Shown here: positions 19,920-29,783 of the stretch, one piece after another | How positions within the stretch are numbered: position 1 is the stretch's first letter | How the letters are laid out: each line of letters opens with the position of its first letter | Assembly: GCF_018070075.1 (NCBI RefSeq) | Contig: NZ_JAGPXE010000014.1 | Coordinates: 1 to 64,000, forward strand | Source: Saccharopolyspora endophytica | Lineage (GTDB): Bacteria; Actinomycetota; Actinomycetes; Mycobacteriales; Pseudonocardiaceae | Length of the DNA stretch: 64,000 bases | Direction: 5' to 3' | Notes under the pieces: model-generated | What the model was told of the DNA's origin: nothing | What the model saw: the letters and a program-made list of their open reading frames with translations, nothing else | The model's database searches: none | Program-made: the position numbers and the translations under genes

Positions 19920-20587
19920 GCGAAGAACTTCCCGAGGGCGCCTCGGCCGGCCTGCACCGCGTGGCCCGGTGGATCTCGCGCTGGCCGCTGCGGCTGCCGT
20001 TCCGCGTGAAGGTGCGCGGTCGCGAGCACATCCCGCGCAGCGGTCCGGTGGTCCTGGTGGCCAACCACAGCTCGCTGCTGGACGGTCCGCTGCTGCTGGG
20101 AATGGTTCCGCGCCCGATGGTGTTCCTGATCAAGCAGGAGATGTTCAGCGGTGCGCTGGGCTGGTTCCTGACCCGCATCGGGCAGATCGGCGTCCGGCGC
20201 GGTGAACCCGATCGAACCCCGCTGCTGACCGCGGTCCGCGTGCTCAAGGGCGGCGGCGTGGTCGGGGTGTTCCCCGAGGGCACGCGTGGTTCCGGGGAGA
20301 TCGACAACGCCCAGCACGGGGCGGCGTGGCTCGCGCGCGCCTCGGGGGCGCAGATCCTGCCGGTGGCGTGCCGGGGCACCCGACGTCCCGATGGATCGGG
20401 CCGTAGGCTGTTACCCAGGATCGACGTGTTGTTCGGGGAGCCGATTTCCCCGGCGGGCGGCAAGGGCCGCGCCGGGCTGGTGGCGGCCACCGAGACCGTC
20501 CGCAACGAACTGGTCGAGCTGATCGCCGAGTTGGATCGGCAGGTCGCCGACCGGACCACTGACGATGTGAGAGGTAAACGAGCGTGA
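19916..20587 (+). CDS. 1-acylglycerol-3-phosphate O-acyltransferase-like protein (PlsC family)
   Basis: The product is 223 aa. It has the HX4D motif in NHSSLLDG and the FPEGTR substrate motif, so it should transfer an acyl group from acyl-CoA or acyl-ACP to a glycerolipid. An amphipathic or short hydrophobic segment (about 15-30) could bind the membrane. It lies between cmk and der with overlaps at both ends, an arrangement also known from Streptomyces but not from M. tuberculosis. Confidence 0.9.
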   Translation: MSEELPEGASAGLHRVARWISRWPLRLPFRVKVRGREHIPRSGPVVLVANHSSLLDGPLLLGMVPRPMVFLIKQEMFSGALGWFLTRIGQIGVRRGEPDRTPLLTAVRVLKGGGVVGVFPEGTRGSGEIDNAQHGAAWLARASGAQILPVACRGTRRPDGSGRRLLPRIDVLFGEPISPAGGKGRAGLVAATETVRNELVELIAELDRQVADRTTDDVRGKRA

Positions 20588-22011
20588 CCGACGAGTCGCT
20601 GGAGGACCTGGACGGCACGTGGTCCGACGAGTCCGAATGGGCGGAATTCGACGAGGCCGCCGCGCAGGGCGATGAGGCGCCGCCGAAGCCGCAACCGGTC
20701 CTGGCCGTGGTCGGACGCCCCAACGTGGGCAAGTCCACCCTGGTCAACCGCCTGCTGGGGCGTCGTGAGGCCGTCGTGCAGGACACCCCGGGCGTGACCC
20801 GGGACCGCGTCGCCTACGACGCGTTGTGGAGCGGACGCCGCTTCACCGTCGTCGACACCGGCGGTTGGGAGCCCGACGCCAAGGGGCTGCAGAGCGCCGT
20901 CGCGGCTCAGGCCGAGATGGCCATGCACACCGCCGACGCGATCGTGCTGGTCGTCGACGCCAAGGTCGGCGCCACCGCCACCGAGGAAGCCGTGGCCCGC
21001 GTGCTGCGCCGCTCGAAGCGGCCGGTGATCGTGGTGGCCAACAAGGTCGACGACGAGCGCGGCGTGTCCGACGTGCACTCGCTGTGGTCGCTGGGCCTGG
21101 GCGAGCCGATGCCGGTCAGCGGTCTGCACGGGCGAGGCTCGGGCGACCTGCTGGACCGGGTGCTGGAGGCGCTGCCGGAAACCCCGCGCGAGGTCTTCGG
21201 CGCCACCGGCGGACCTCGCCGCGTCGCGCTGGTCGGCAAGCCCAACGTCGGCAAGTCCAGCCTGCTCAACAAGCTCACCGGCGAGGACCGCTCGGTGGTG
21301 CACGACGTCGCCGGCACCACCGTGGACCCGGTCGACTCGCTGGTCGAGCTCGACGGCCAGGTGTGGCGCTTCGTCGACACCGCCGGCCTGCGCAAGCGGG
21401 TCAAAACCGCCAGCGGCACCGAGTACTACGCGTCGCTGCGCACCAAGGCCGCCATCGAGGCCGCCGAGGTCGCGATCGTGCTGGTCGACGGTTCGGAGCC
21501 GATCAGCGAGCAGGACCTGCGGGTGATCACGATGGTGGTCGAGGCGGGACGCGCGCTGGTGCTGGCCTACAACAAGTGGGACAAGGTCGACGACGACCGC
21601 CGCAACCAGCTGGAGAAGGAGATCGACCGCGAGCTGGTGCGGGTGCGCTGGGCGGAGCGGGTCAACGTCTCGGCGCTGACCGGCCGCTCGGTGGCCAAGC
21701 TGGCGCCGCAGCTGCGCACCGCGCTGGACTCCTGGGACACCCGGGTCTCCACCGGTCGCCTCAACGGCTGGCTCAACGAGCTGGTCGCGGCCAACCCGCC
21801 GCCCGCGCGCAGCGGTCGTCAGCCGAAGATCCTCTTCGCCACCCAGGCGCAGACCCGGCCGCCGACGATCGTGCTGTTCACCACCGGCTTCCTGGAGGCC
21901 GGCTACCGGCGGTTCCTGGAGCGCAAGTTCCGCGAGACCTTCGGATTCGTCGGCAGCCCGGTGCGCATTTCCGTGCGGGTCCGCGAGCGCAAGGCCAAGG
22001 GCAAGCGCTGA
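20584..22011 (+). CDS. der: Ribosome-associated GTPase Der (EngA)
   Basis: The product is 475 aa. Two tandem G domains are clear: GRPNVGKST and VDTGGWE in the first, [18 protein letters not shown] and NKWD in the second, followed by a C-terminal KH-like domain. It is needed for 50S subunit assembly. An acidic N-terminal extension of about 35 residues is typical of actinobacterial members. GTG 20584 overlaps the preceding stop. Confidence 0.95.
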   Translation: MTDESLEDLDGTWSDESEWAEFDEAAAQGDEAPPKPQPVLAVVGRPNVGKSTLVNRLLGRREAVVQDTPGVTRDRVAYDALWSGRRFTVVDTGGWEPDAKGLQSAVAAQAEMAMHTADAIVLVVDAKVGATATEEAVARVLRRSKRPVIVVANKVDDERGVSDVHSLWSLGLGEPMPVSGLHGRGSGDLLDRVLEALPETPREVFGATGGPRRVALVGKPNVGKSSLLNKLTGEDRSVVHDVAGTTVDPVDSLVELDGQVWRFVDTAGLRKRVKTASGTEYYASLRTKAAIEAAEVAIVLVDGSEPISEQDLRVITMVVEAGRALVLAYNKWDKVDDDRRNQLEKEIDRELVRVRWAERVNVSALTGRSVAKLAPQLRTALDSWDTRVSTGRLNGWLNELVAANPPPARSGRQPKILFATQAQTRPPTIVLFTTGFLEAGYRRFLERKFRETFGFVGSPVRISVRVRERKAKGKR

Positions 22012-22102
22012 GCCGGTCGTCCGCGGGTGGTGCGTGCGCTGAGGACATCCGCTCCCGTTAGTCTGCTGGCGACCCTCGGGAACGGCGGAGGTGAACCGAG
22101 AG

Positions 22103-22780
22103 GTGGCGGCAACCGACGGCGGCGGGCCGATCCGGGTCGTGCTGGCCGACGACGAGCCGATGCTGCGACGCGGGCTCAAGGTCATGCTGGAGAGCAGCGG
22201 CACCATCGAGGTGGTGGCCGAGGCCGGTGACGGTCACGGACTGCTCACCCAGGTGCGCGCGCACCGGCCGCACGTCGCCCTGATCGACGTCCAGATGCCG
22301 GGCAAGGACGGGCTCACCGCGCTGCGCGAGGTGGCGCGGTTGCCCGAGCCACCCGTGTCCGCCGTGCTGACCACGTTCGACCTCGACGACTACGTCGCCG
22401 ACGCGCTGCGCTTCGGCGCTCAGGGGTTCTTGCTCAAGGACGCCGAGCCGGAGGTGCTGGTGCGCGCGGTGCAGGACCTGGCCGGAGGCGGCGCGGTGCT
22501 GGACCCGAGGATCACCGCGCGGCTGCTGCCGCGGCTGCGCGTCACCAGCGACAATGCCCGCGAGCTCGACCTGGTCAAGGCGCTGTCCGCGCGGGAGCGG
22601 CAGGTGCTGCAACTGCTCGCCGACGGTCGTTCCAACGCCGACATCGGTTCCCGGCTGGGACTGACCGAGGCGACGGTGAAGAGCTACGTCTCCACCGTCC
22701 TGTCCAAGCTCGGCGCGCAGAACCGGGTGCAGGCCGCTCTGATCGCGCAGCGGGTCTCCGGCGTCGGCGGTGCGCGGTGA
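22103..22780 (+). CDS. NarL/LuxR-family response regulator
   Basis: The product is 225 aa. The receiver domain has DDEP, the phosphoryl-accepting Asp in LIDVQMPG, and a Lys in FLLKDAEP. The C-terminal LuxR helix-turn-helix begins LSARERQVLQLLADG. GGAGGTGA at 22087-22094 favours GTG 22103 over GTG 22091. It overlaps its kinase gene by 4 nt, an order (regulator first) that is less common than the reverse. Confidence 0.9.
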   Translation: MAATDGGGPIRVVLADDEPMLRRGLKVMLESSGTIEVVAEAGDGHGLLTQVRAHRPHVALIDVQMPGKDGLTALREVARLPEPPVSAVLTTFDLDDYVADALRFGAQGFLLKDAEPEVLVRAVQDLAGGGAVLDPRITARLLPRLRVTSDNARELDLVKALSARERQVLQLLADGRSNADIGSRLGLTEATVKSYVSTVLSKLGAQNRVQAALIAQRVSGVGGAR

Positions 22781-23856
22781 ACGGCGTGAACTGGCGGTTC
22801 TGGGGCCTGGAGGTCCTGGCGGCCGGCCTGCCCGTTGCCGCCGTCATCGCCACCCCGGACCCGATGGGCTACAAGGTCCTGTCCGGGTTAGCGGCGGGAC
22901 TGCTGCTGCCGTTGCGGCATCGCTGGCCCCGGCTGGCCGTGCTCCTGTGCATGCCGGCGATGGCCGGTGGCCTGGGCTGGGCGGCGATCCTGGTGGCGAT
23001 GTTCCGCCTCGGGCGGGTGCGTCCGAAGCCGCCCGAACTGGCCGGGTGGGTTCTGCTGACCTGCGTGGTCGCCGTCGCGCCCGTGCTGATCACGCAGTCG
23101 CTGACACCCGGCTCGATCCTGCTGACCCTGGCGTTCGTGGTGCTGTCGGCGGGGGCGCCCGCCGTGCTGGGGCTGCTGGTGGCGCTGCGCGAGCAGCTGG
23201 CCGAGAGCCTCCAGCGGCTCGCCGACGCCGGTGAAGTGGTCGCGCAGGCCAAGGCCGAGATGGCCAAGTCCGAGGAGCGCGCCCGCATCGCCCGGGAGAT
23301 CCACGACGCCGTCGGCCACCACGTCACGCTGATCGCCGTCGAGTCCGCCGCGCTCGGCGCGAGCAGCGGTGAGGCGTCCGTGCGCGAGGCCGCCACGCGG
23401 GTGCGCGGGTTGGCCAAGCAGGCGCTGGAGGAGATGCGCACGACGCTCGGGCTCAGCTCGAGCACGGCCGAGGCCGAGGCCAAGACGATCACCGACCTCG
23501 TGGGCCAGGCGCGCGCGTCCGGTGTGGACGTCGAGCTGACCGGCGAGCTGGAGCACCACGAGGTGCCGGGCGCCGTCGAGCGGGCGGCCTACCGGGTCGT
23601 GCAGGAAGCGCTGACCAACGCCTCCAAGCACGCGCCCGGCGCGGGGGTCCGGGTGGACCTGAGCAACCGGGCCGACGCGCTGCGCATCGTGGTCACCAAC
23701 GACGCCCCGGACGCCGAGCCGATCACCGAGCTCACCGGCGGAGCCGGGCTGGAGGGCCTGTCAGAGCGGATCCGCATGGCCGGCGGCGAGCTGGACGCGG
23801 GCCCGTCCGAGGACGGCGGTTTCCGGCTCGTCGCGCTGCTCCCGCAGGATTCCTAG
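22777..23856 (+). CDS. Sensor histidine kinase, HisKA_3 type
   Basis: The product is 359 aa. Residues about 5-130 hold four to five membrane helices without an obvious extracellular sensor domain. A coiled coil leads into REIHDAVGHHVTLIAVE with the phospho-His, then a HATPase domain with NAxKHAPG and a GLEGLSERI G-box. It should phosphorylate the regulator encoded just upstream; the signal is probably sensed in the membrane. Its stop overlaps that of the convergent peptidase gene in a shared CTAG. Confidence 0.9.
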   Translation: MNGVNWRFWGLEVLAAGLPVAAVIATPDPMGYKVLSGLAAGLLLPLRHRWPRLAVLLCMPAMAGGLGWAAILVAMFRLGRVRPKPPELAGWVLLTCVVAVAPVLITQSLTPGSILLTLAFVVLSAGAPAVLGLLVALREQLAESLQRLADAGEVVAQAKAEMAKSEERARIAREIHDAVGHHVTLIAVESAALGASSGEASVREAATRVRGLAKQALEEMRTTLGLSSSTAEAEAKTITDLVGQARASGVDVELTGELEHHEVPGAVERAAYRVVQEALTNASKHAPGAGVRVDLSNRADALRIVVTNDAPDAEPITELTGGAGLEGLSERIRMAGGELDAGPSEDGGFRLVALLPQDS

Positions 23857-25931
23857 CGCGCCAACGACGCGCGCAGGAAGTCGACCTGCATGAGCAGCAG
23901 GTTCTCGCTGGTCGTCTCGTCGGTGGGCATGTGGCTCACGCCCGCGAGCGGGAGCACCGAGTGCGGGCGTGCGGCGGCGGTCAGCGCCGCCGACAGGCGC
24001 AGGCCGTGGGCCAGGACCACGTTGTCGTCCACCGTGCCGTGCACGATCAACATCGGGCGTTCCAGCTTCGCGGCGTCGCGCAGCAGCGAGTTCGCCTCGT
24101 AGACCTCGGGCGAGGTGTTGGGATCGCCCAGGTAGCGCTCGGTGTAGTGGGTGTCGTAGAGCCGCCAGTCGACGACCCCGGCTCCGACGATGGCGGCGTG
24201 GAAGACGTCCGGGCGGCGCAGCACGGCCAGTCCGGCGAGGTAGCCGCCGAAGGACCAGCCGCGGATCGCCACCCGGTCGAGGTCGAGCTCGGGGTGTTCG
24301 GCAGCGGCGGCGTGCAGCGCGTCGACCTGATCCTGCAGCGGCGGACCGGCCAGGTCACCGGCGATGGCCCGGTCCCAGTCGGGCCCGCGCCCGGCCATCC
24401 CGCGGCCGTCGGTGATCAGCACCGCGAAGCCCTGGTCGGCGAACCACTGTGAGGTCAGGTAGCCCTGCTGGCGGGCCAGCACCCGCTGGGCGTGCGGGCC
24501 GCCGTAGGGGTCCAGCAGCACCGGCAGCGGCCCGTCCGCCGCGGTGTACCCGCTGGGCAGCAGCAGGGCGCTGCGCAGCTCGCGCTCCCCGAGCCGCAGC
24601 AGCCGGACGTCGAGGTCCAGGCCGTGGGCCTCGGCGTGGTTGTCGATCTCGGCGATCGTCCGCTCACCGCGCCGCACGACCACGCCCGTCCGGGCCCGGT
24701 CCAGGTCGCTGGTGGCCACGACCAGCACGTCGCCGCCGCGGGTGCCGGTGTGCACGCCGAAACCGCTGGTCAGGCGCTCGTGCCCGGTCGTGGTGACGCG
24801 GTAGAGGTGCACCTCGGCCGGGTCGTCCTCGGAACCGGAGACCAGCACGTCCTCGGTACCGATGTCGACGATGCCGCGCACCTGCAGCGGAGCCGCCGTC
24901 CACGGCCGGTCGCCGACGACCAGGCGGTAGGCGCCCTCGGCGGCGTCGATGCGCACGAGCTCACCGCCGGGAGTCCACGACGGCCAGCCCGGCTTGATGT
25001 CGATCCAGTGCGGGTCGGTGTCCCGGTGGATCTCGGTGGTGGTGCCGGCCTCGGTGTCGACGGCCAGCAGCAGCTGGGTGCGCTGGTCTCGGGTCTGCAC
25101 CGCGATCAGCGGGCTGCCGTGCCGCGACCAGTGCGCCGTGACCAGGTACGGGTAGGCGCTCCGGTCCCACTCGACGGCGACGCGTTGCCCGTCCAGCCCG
25201 ATCGCGGCGAGCGTGACCTCGGCGTTGGCGGTCCCGGCGGCCGGGTAGCGGGTGGCGACGGGTACGCGGTCGGGGTGGGCGGGATCGCCCAGGTACCAGT
25301 GCCGGACCGGGGTTTCGTCGACGCGCGCGACCAGCAGCTCCTCGCCGCTGGGCGCCCACCAGTAGCCGCGGTGGCGGTCCATCTCCTCGGCCGCGATGAA
25401 CTCGGCGGCTCCCCAGGTGACGTTGTCGCCGTCCGGTTCGGCCAGGGCGCGGTCGCCGGAGCCGTCGGCGGCGATCACGCGGAGCTGACCGGCGGAGAGG
25501 TAGGCGATGTGCCGTCCGTCGGGGGAGGGGCGCGGGTCGGCGACGGGCTGCTGGACCGGGAGCTCGCGGGCGTCACCGGTGGAGACCTCGGCGATGAACA
25601 GGCGTCCGGACAGGGTGAACACGACCTGCTCGCCGTTGCGGTCGGTGCTGTAGCCGGTGATTCCGGTCGCCCGTTCCCGCGCGCGTTCCCGCCGGGCCTG
25701 CTCTTCGGCGGTCACCTGGTCGTCGGCCTGCAGCTTCGCCGGGTCCACCAGCAACCGCTCGGCTCCGGTGGCGGTGTCCAGTGCCCAGAGCGCCGTGGTG
25801 CGGTCGGTGCCGCTGGTGGAGCGCAGGAACAGGACGCGCGCGCCGTCGCCGACGACGGTGAAGTTGCGTGGCGCACCGAGGCTGAACCCCTGCGTGCGCG
25901 CGCTCCGGCGAGGAAACGATGCGGACGACAT
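23853..25931 (-). CDS. S9 family serine peptidase (dipeptidyl peptidase IV-like)
   Basis: The product is 692 aa. An N-terminal beta-propeller (about 40-450) precedes an alpha/beta-hydrolase domain with Ser in GWSFGGYLAG, Asp in GTVDDNV and His in GVSHMPTD. AAEEMDRHRGYWW supplies the double-Glu motif that binds the substrate N-terminus in DPP4-like enzymes. No signal peptide is seen, so it is probably cytoplasmic. ATG 25931 is chosen because the family N-terminus fits; no strong ribosome site is visible. Confidence 0.92.
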   Translation of the reverse strand: MSSASFPRRSARTQGFSLGAPRNFTVVGDGARVLFLRSTSGTDRTTALWALDTATGAERLLVDPAKLQADDQVTAEEQARRERARERATGITGYSTDRNGEQVVFTLSGRLFIAEVSTGDARELPVQQPVADPRPSPDGRHIAYLSAGQLRVIAADGSGDRALAEPDGDNVTWGAAEFIAAEEMDRHRGYWWAPSGEELLVARVDETPVRHWYLGDPAHPDRVPVATRYPAAGTANAEVTLAAIGLDGQRVAVEWDRSAYPYLVTAHWSRHGSPLIAVQTRDQRTQLLLAVDTEAGTTTEIHRDTDPHWIDIKPGWPSWTPGGELVRIDAAEGAYRLVVGDRPWTAAPLQVRGIVDIGTEDVLVSGSEDDPAEVHLYRVTTTGHERLTSGFGVHTGTRGGDVLVVATSDLDRARTGVVVRRGERTIAEIDNHAEAHGLDLDVRLLRLGERELRSALLLPSGYTAADGPLPVLLDPYGGPHAQRVLARQQGYLTSQWFADQGFAVLITDGRGMAGRGPDWDRAIAGDLAGPPLQDQVDALHAAAAEHPELDLDRVAIRGWSFGGYLAGLAVLRRPDVFHAAIVGAGVVDWRLYDTHYTERYLGDPNTSPEVYEANSLLRDAAKLERPMLIVHGTVDDNVVLAHGLRLSAALTAAARPHSVLPLAGVSHMPTDETTSENLLLMQVDFLRASLAR

Positions 25932-26088
25932 GCGAACCAGCCTGCCATCACGCACACCCCGATGCCGCACCAGGTCCGGTCATTCCCACCGGTGCCACCA
26001 CCACGCGTCGACCGATGTGCCCGGCACCGTGGACACCCCTCCACGACCGGCACCGGACCTGGACACCACACCTCCGCCACCTCCACGA
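25932..26088. other. Non-coding stretch upstream of the S9 peptidase
   Basis: This is the first part of a 484-bp divergent intergenic region (25932-26415). It is rich in CACC and ACC triplets and shows no convincing gene or promoter. Repeats begin at 26089 and are listed separately. The tail, 26248-26415, holds only the GT2 gene leader. Confidence 0.5.
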
Positions 26089-26136
26089 GGGCCCCCGAAC
26101 ACCGCCGTTTTCGGGGGCCCGATTACCGCCGTTTTC
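26089..26136. repeat. Imperfect 24-bp tandem repeat, two units
   Basis: Units 26089-26112 and 26113-26136 match at 20 of 24 positions, and both end in ACCGCCGTTTTC. They lie in the intergenic region between the peptidase and the glycosyltransferase gene. Confidence 0.75.
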
Positions 26137-26177
26137 CGGGGCACGAGGCGCCTGATCCCTGACTTGCACTCCCACGA

Positions 26178-26247
26178 CCGGATTTCAGTGGAAATCGGGA
26201 TGCGGATGTCAGTGGATCTCCGCGTTCCGATTTCCACTGAAATCCGG
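26178..26247. repeat. Array of three 24-bp palindromic units
   Basis: Three 16-nt palindrome-like cores sit exactly 24 bp apart: GATTTCAGTGGAAATC (26181), GATGTCAGTGGATCTC (26205) and GATTTCCACTGAAATC (26229). The outer two form a perfect 21-bp inverted repeat (26178-26198 with 26227-26247). The middle unit keeps a stem using different flanking pairs (GCGGA/TCCGC). It could be an operator array or a structured RNA element. Confidence 0.85.
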
Positions 26248-26415
26248 TTCTCCGGTGAGGAACTGACGCTGGGGTGGGGGATTCGCCGGTGTGTTGGGAG
26301 GGGGTGGAGGTGGGTGCGGCGGGCATGGTTCGGGGCGATCCAGCAAGGCCCGCAGCGGTTTCCGGAGTTCCGGGGTGCGCGGGCCGCCGGCCCCGAGACG
26401 GATGAGAACTGCACC

Positions 26416-27354
26416 ATGCACCTGTCGATCGTCGTGCCGTGCTTCAACGAGGAGCACGGATTGCAACGGCTGCGCGACGCGCTGGTCGAGGCGCTGTCCG
26501 GACACGTCCGGGATTACGAGGTGATCCTGGTCGACGACGGCAGCACCGACCGCACGTTGTCCGAGGCCCGGCGCCTCAGCGAGCACGACCCGCGGTTCCG
26601 CTACGTGTCGTTGAGCCGCAACTTCGGCAAGGAGCCCGCGATGCTCTGCGGGCTCCGGCACGCCCGCGGCCACCGGGTGGCGCTGCTCGACGCCGACCTG
26701 CAGCACCCACCGCGACTGCTCCCCCGGATGCTGGTGCTGCTCGACACCGGCTACGACCAGGTCGTCGCCCGGCGCAGCCGCTCCGGCGAACGGGCCTGGC
26801 GGACCGCCTCGTCGCGCGCCTACTACCGGCTGGCGAGCCGGTGGCTGGACGTGCGGCTGCAGGACGGTGCCGGGGACTTCCGGGTGCTGTCGCGGCGCGC
26901 GGCCGATGCGCTGCTGTCCCTGCCCGAGCACCACCGCTTCTCCAAGGGGCTGTTCGCCTGGATCGGTTTCGACACCGGCTGGGTCACCTACCGCAACGTG
27001 CCGCGCGAGACCGGTGAGTCGCGGTGGCGGCTGGCGGACCTGGTCGATCACGGCATCGACGGGCTGACCGCGTTCAACGACAAGCCGCTCCGCCCGGCGA
27101 TCTACCTCGGACTGCTCGTCGCCGGTCTCGCGGGCGTGCTCGCAGCGCTCACCGGAGCCGAGAAGCGCTGGGCAGCAGTGCCTCTCGGGTTGGGCGGTGT
27201 CCAGGTGCTGATGCTCGGCGTTCTCGGGGAGTACGTCGGTCGCGGTTACGCCGAGTCCCGGCGGCGGCCGCACTACCTGGTCAAGGAGACCGGTCCGGTA
27301 CCGGAGCCGCTGCCCGGCGAGCACCGGTTGTGCACCGCGGGACTGGTGTCGTGA
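26416..27354 (+). CDS. Family 2 glycosyltransferase, GtrB/DPM1-like
   Basis: The product is 312 aa. The GT-A domain starts LSIVVPCFNEEHGL and carries VDDGSTD and LLDADLQHPP, the nucleotide-sugar and metal-binding acidic residues. Two C-terminal membrane helices (about 228-285) match GtrB-like enzymes that load a sugar from a nucleotide donor onto polyprenyl phosphate. ATG 26416 is the family start; the frame is open further upstream but not conserved. The next gene encodes a GtrA domain, the usual partner. The sugar is unknown; GlcNAc is suggested only by the deacetylase gene downstream. Confidence 0.88.
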   Translation: MHLSIVVPCFNEEHGLQRLRDALVEALSGHVRDYEVILVDDGSTDRTLSEARRLSEHDPRFRYVSLSRNFGKEPAMLCGLRHARGHRVALLDADLQHPPRLLPRMLVLLDTGYDQVVARRSRSGERAWRTASSRAYYRLASRWLDVRLQDGAGDFRVLSRRAADALLSLPEHHRFSKGLFAWIGFDTGWVTYRNVPRETGESRWRLADLVDHGIDGLTAFNDKPLRPAIYLGLLVAGLAGVLAALTGAEKRWAAVPLGLGGVQVLMLGVLGEYVGRGYAESRRRPHYLVKETGPVPEPLPGEHRLCTAGLVS

Positions 27355-29783
27355 TGCGGCGGCTGATCGGGTCCTCGCAGTTCGGCCGGTTCGCGCTGGT
27401 GGGCGGGGTGAACACCGGCGTGCACTGGGCGGTGTACCTGGCGCTGTGGCTGGTGCTGCCGTACCTGGTGGCGCACGCGCTGGCCACCGGCGCGGCGATG
27501 CTGTGCTCCTACGCGCTGAACTGCCGGTTCACCTTCCGGGTGCGGCCGAGCGGGCGCTCGTTGCTGCTGTTCCCGCTGTCGAGCCTGGTGCTGCTGGGCG
27601 TGAGCACCTCGGCGGTGGCGCTCGCGGTGGCCGTGTTCGGGGTCGATCCGAGGCTCGCGCCGCTGGTGGGGTTCGCGCTGGTGCCGGTGACGTTCATGGC
27701 CAGCCGCTCGGCGCTGACCCGCCCGGACCGCGGTGAGTGGCGCGGTGCTGCCGGGGTGGGGCTGACCGTGGCCGGGCTCGGGACGTTGCCGCTGCTGGTC
27801 AACCCCTCGTTCTACTTCGCCGACGACAGCGCCGCCCAGTTCCTGCCGATGTGGCACCGCCTCGGCGAGCGGTTGCTGGCGGGCGAGTGGGCGCTGGGGC
27901 TGGAACCGGATTCGTGGATGGGCGGGAACCTGGCCGCCGAGTCGCTGTTCGGCATCTGGAACCCGGTGCACCTGCTGGACTTCGTCGTGGTCGCGCTGAT
28001 CGGCGACCTGGCGGTCGCGGCGGCGGTGGTGAAGATCCAGTTCCTGGTGCTGCTGGCGGTCGGGACCTACCTGCTGAGCCTGGGCTACGGGGCGAAACCC
28101 GCTGCGGCGTCGGTGATGTCGGTGGCGCTGCCGGTGTCCGGGTTCGTGCTGCACTTCCAGGCCGCGAGCTGGGCCGGTGGGCTGATGGGTCTGGCGTGGC
28201 TGCCGTGGGCGTGGTGGGCGCTGCGCCGGTACTTGAACGGAGGCGCACCGGCGGTGCTGCCGTTCGGGCTGTGCTACCTGTGCGTCTCGGCCGGAGACCC
28301 GTACGGCCTGCTCGCGTTGTGCCTGGTCTTCGCCGGGCTGGCGGTCGAATCCGGGCCGCGCCGGTTGGTCGCGATCGGTGTCGCGGTGGCCGGGTGCCTG
28401 CCGCTGGTGTTCTGGCCGGTGCTGGCGACCGCCGCGGTGGGCTGGAGGTCCGGTCGCGAGCTGTTCAACTCCGGTCTGCTGGTGCCGGGCATCGGCGATC
28501 TGCTCAACGCGAGCACGCCCGGGTTCCTGCCGCAGATCATCTCCTTCGGCGACTACCGGATGACGGTCCCCGCCACCTTCCTGTCGTGGTTCGCCGTCCC
28601 GCTGCTGCCCTGGCTGAGGTGGCGCGAGATGCCGTGGCGGCGGTGCACCGCGGTGGTGCTGGTCGCGGGGTTCTTCGCACTGCTGTGCCTGGGCCCGTCG
28701 AACGTGTGGATGTTCCGCTGGCCGCTGCGGCACATCGCGGTCGTGCACCTGGCCGTGGCGGTGCTGCTGTCGGTGGCGTTGTCCAGCGGCCTGCGACGGG
28801 ACCGCGCCTCGACGCGCACGGCGGCCTCGGCGCTTCTGATGCTGGCGGGCGGCTACCTGGCCTTCGCGGCTTGGCCCGCGCAAGCGCCCAAGCACCTGCT
28901 CGGACTGGTGCTGGTCGCCGGGCTGCTGGCGTGGGCCCTGCGCGGCAGGGTGTTCCCGGTGCTGCACCTGGGGACGGCGTTGGTGCTGGGGCTCCAGCTG
29001 CTGTGGTTCCCGATCAACCGCGACGTCGCCGACTACAACTTCCCGACCGACGTCGACGCCCTGCGCCGCGCCCACGCGCCGCTGCGCGGCGGCACGGTGG
29101 TGCAGGTGGCGGCACGGGAGCGGATCCCGCCGGAGCACATCGCCGACCGCAGCGCGTGGTCGGACCTGCTGCTGGGCAACATGCCGGCCGCTGCCGGTGT
29201 CGCGAGCCTGGTGTCCTACACCGGGATCGGCCACGACGCCCTGCACACGTCGTTGTGCCTCAGCTACTTCGGCGGAACGTGTCCGCGTGCCTACGATCGA
29301 CTGTGGGGTCCCGATCGGCTCGCCGACCAGCTCAAGGCCACCCACGTCGTGGTGCAGCGACGGCTGCGCGAGGTCACCCAGCCGCCGCCGGGCTGGCGGA
29401 TCGCGCACCGCAGCGGTGAGGTCGTCGTGCTCACCCGCATCGCTCCGGTGCCGTGGCCGCAGGGGCGGTTGAGCGCGGCTCGCGGGGTTGAGGTGCTGGA
29501 GGACGTGCAGCGCGGCGCGCGGACCGAGACCGTGAGGTTCACCGGGAGCGGGGACCTCGTGTTCGCGCGGCTGTTCTGGCCCGGCTATCGGGCCACTGTG
29601 GACGGACGTCCGGTGCCGATGTCCGCGACCGGACCGGGGCTGCTGCACGTGCGGGTTCCGCGTGAGATCTCCGGCGGGACGCTGACGTTGTCGTGGTCGC
29701 CACCGGGCGCCGAGGTGGGGCTGCTGCTGGTGGTCGCGGGGGCGCTGGGCGCGCTGTGGATGTCGTGGCGGTGGGCGCGATGA
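27354..29783 (+). CDS. GtrA flippase domain fused to large YfhO-like membrane protein
   Basis: The product is 809 aa. Residues about 1-125 form a GtrA-like four-helix domain (FGRFALVGGVNTGVHWAVY, then CSYALNCRFTFR). From about 135 on there is a second protein-like unit: a long extracytoplasmic loop with FADDSAAQFLPMWH, about ten further helices, a soluble domain (about 570-780) and a last C-terminal helix. This part resembles YfhO/GT-C glycosyltransferases, whose first loop carries acidic catalytic residues. The gene shares one base with the GT2 stop and overlaps the next gene by 4 nt. I infer that it flips the polyprenyl-linked sugar and then transfers it. The fusion is the odd feature. Confidence 0.82.
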   Translation: MRRLIGSSQFGRFALVGGVNTGVHWAVYLALWLVLPYLVAHALATGAAMLCSYALNCRFTFRVRPSGRSLLLFPLSSLVLLGVSTSAVALAVAVFGVDPRLAPLVGFALVPVTFMASRSALTRPDRGEWRGAAGVGLTVAGLGTLPLLVNPSFYFADDSAAQFLPMWHRLGERLLAGEWALGLEPDSWMGGNLAAESLFGIWNPVHLLDFVVVALIGDLAVAAAVVKIQFLVLLAVGTYLLSLGYGAKPAAASVMSVALPVSGFVLHFQAASWAGGLMGLAWLPWAWWALRRYLNGGAPAVLPFGLCYLCVSAGDPYGLLALCLVFAGLAVESGPRRLVAIGVAVAGCLPLVFWPVLATAAVGWRSGRELFNSGLLVPGIGDLLNASTPGFLPQIISFGDYRMTVPATFLSWFAVPLLPWLRWREMPWRRCTAVVLVAGFFALLCLGPSNVWMFRWPLRHIAVVHLAVAVLLSVALSSGLRRDRASTRTAASALLMLAGGYLAFAAWPAQAPKHLLGLVLVAGLLAWALRGRVFPVLHLGTALVLGLQLLWFPINRDVADYNFPTDVDALRRAHAPLRGGTVVQVAARERIPPEHIADRSAWSDLLLGNMPAAAGVASLVSYTGIGHDALHTSLCLSYFGGTCPRAYDRLWGPDRLADQLKATHVVVQRRLREVTQPPPGWRIAHRSGEVVVLTRIAPVPWPQGRLSAARGVEVLEDVQRGARTETVRFTGSGDLVFARLFWPGYRATVDGRPVPMSATGPGLLHVRVPREISGGTLTLSWSPPGAEVGLLLVVAGALGALWMSWRWAR

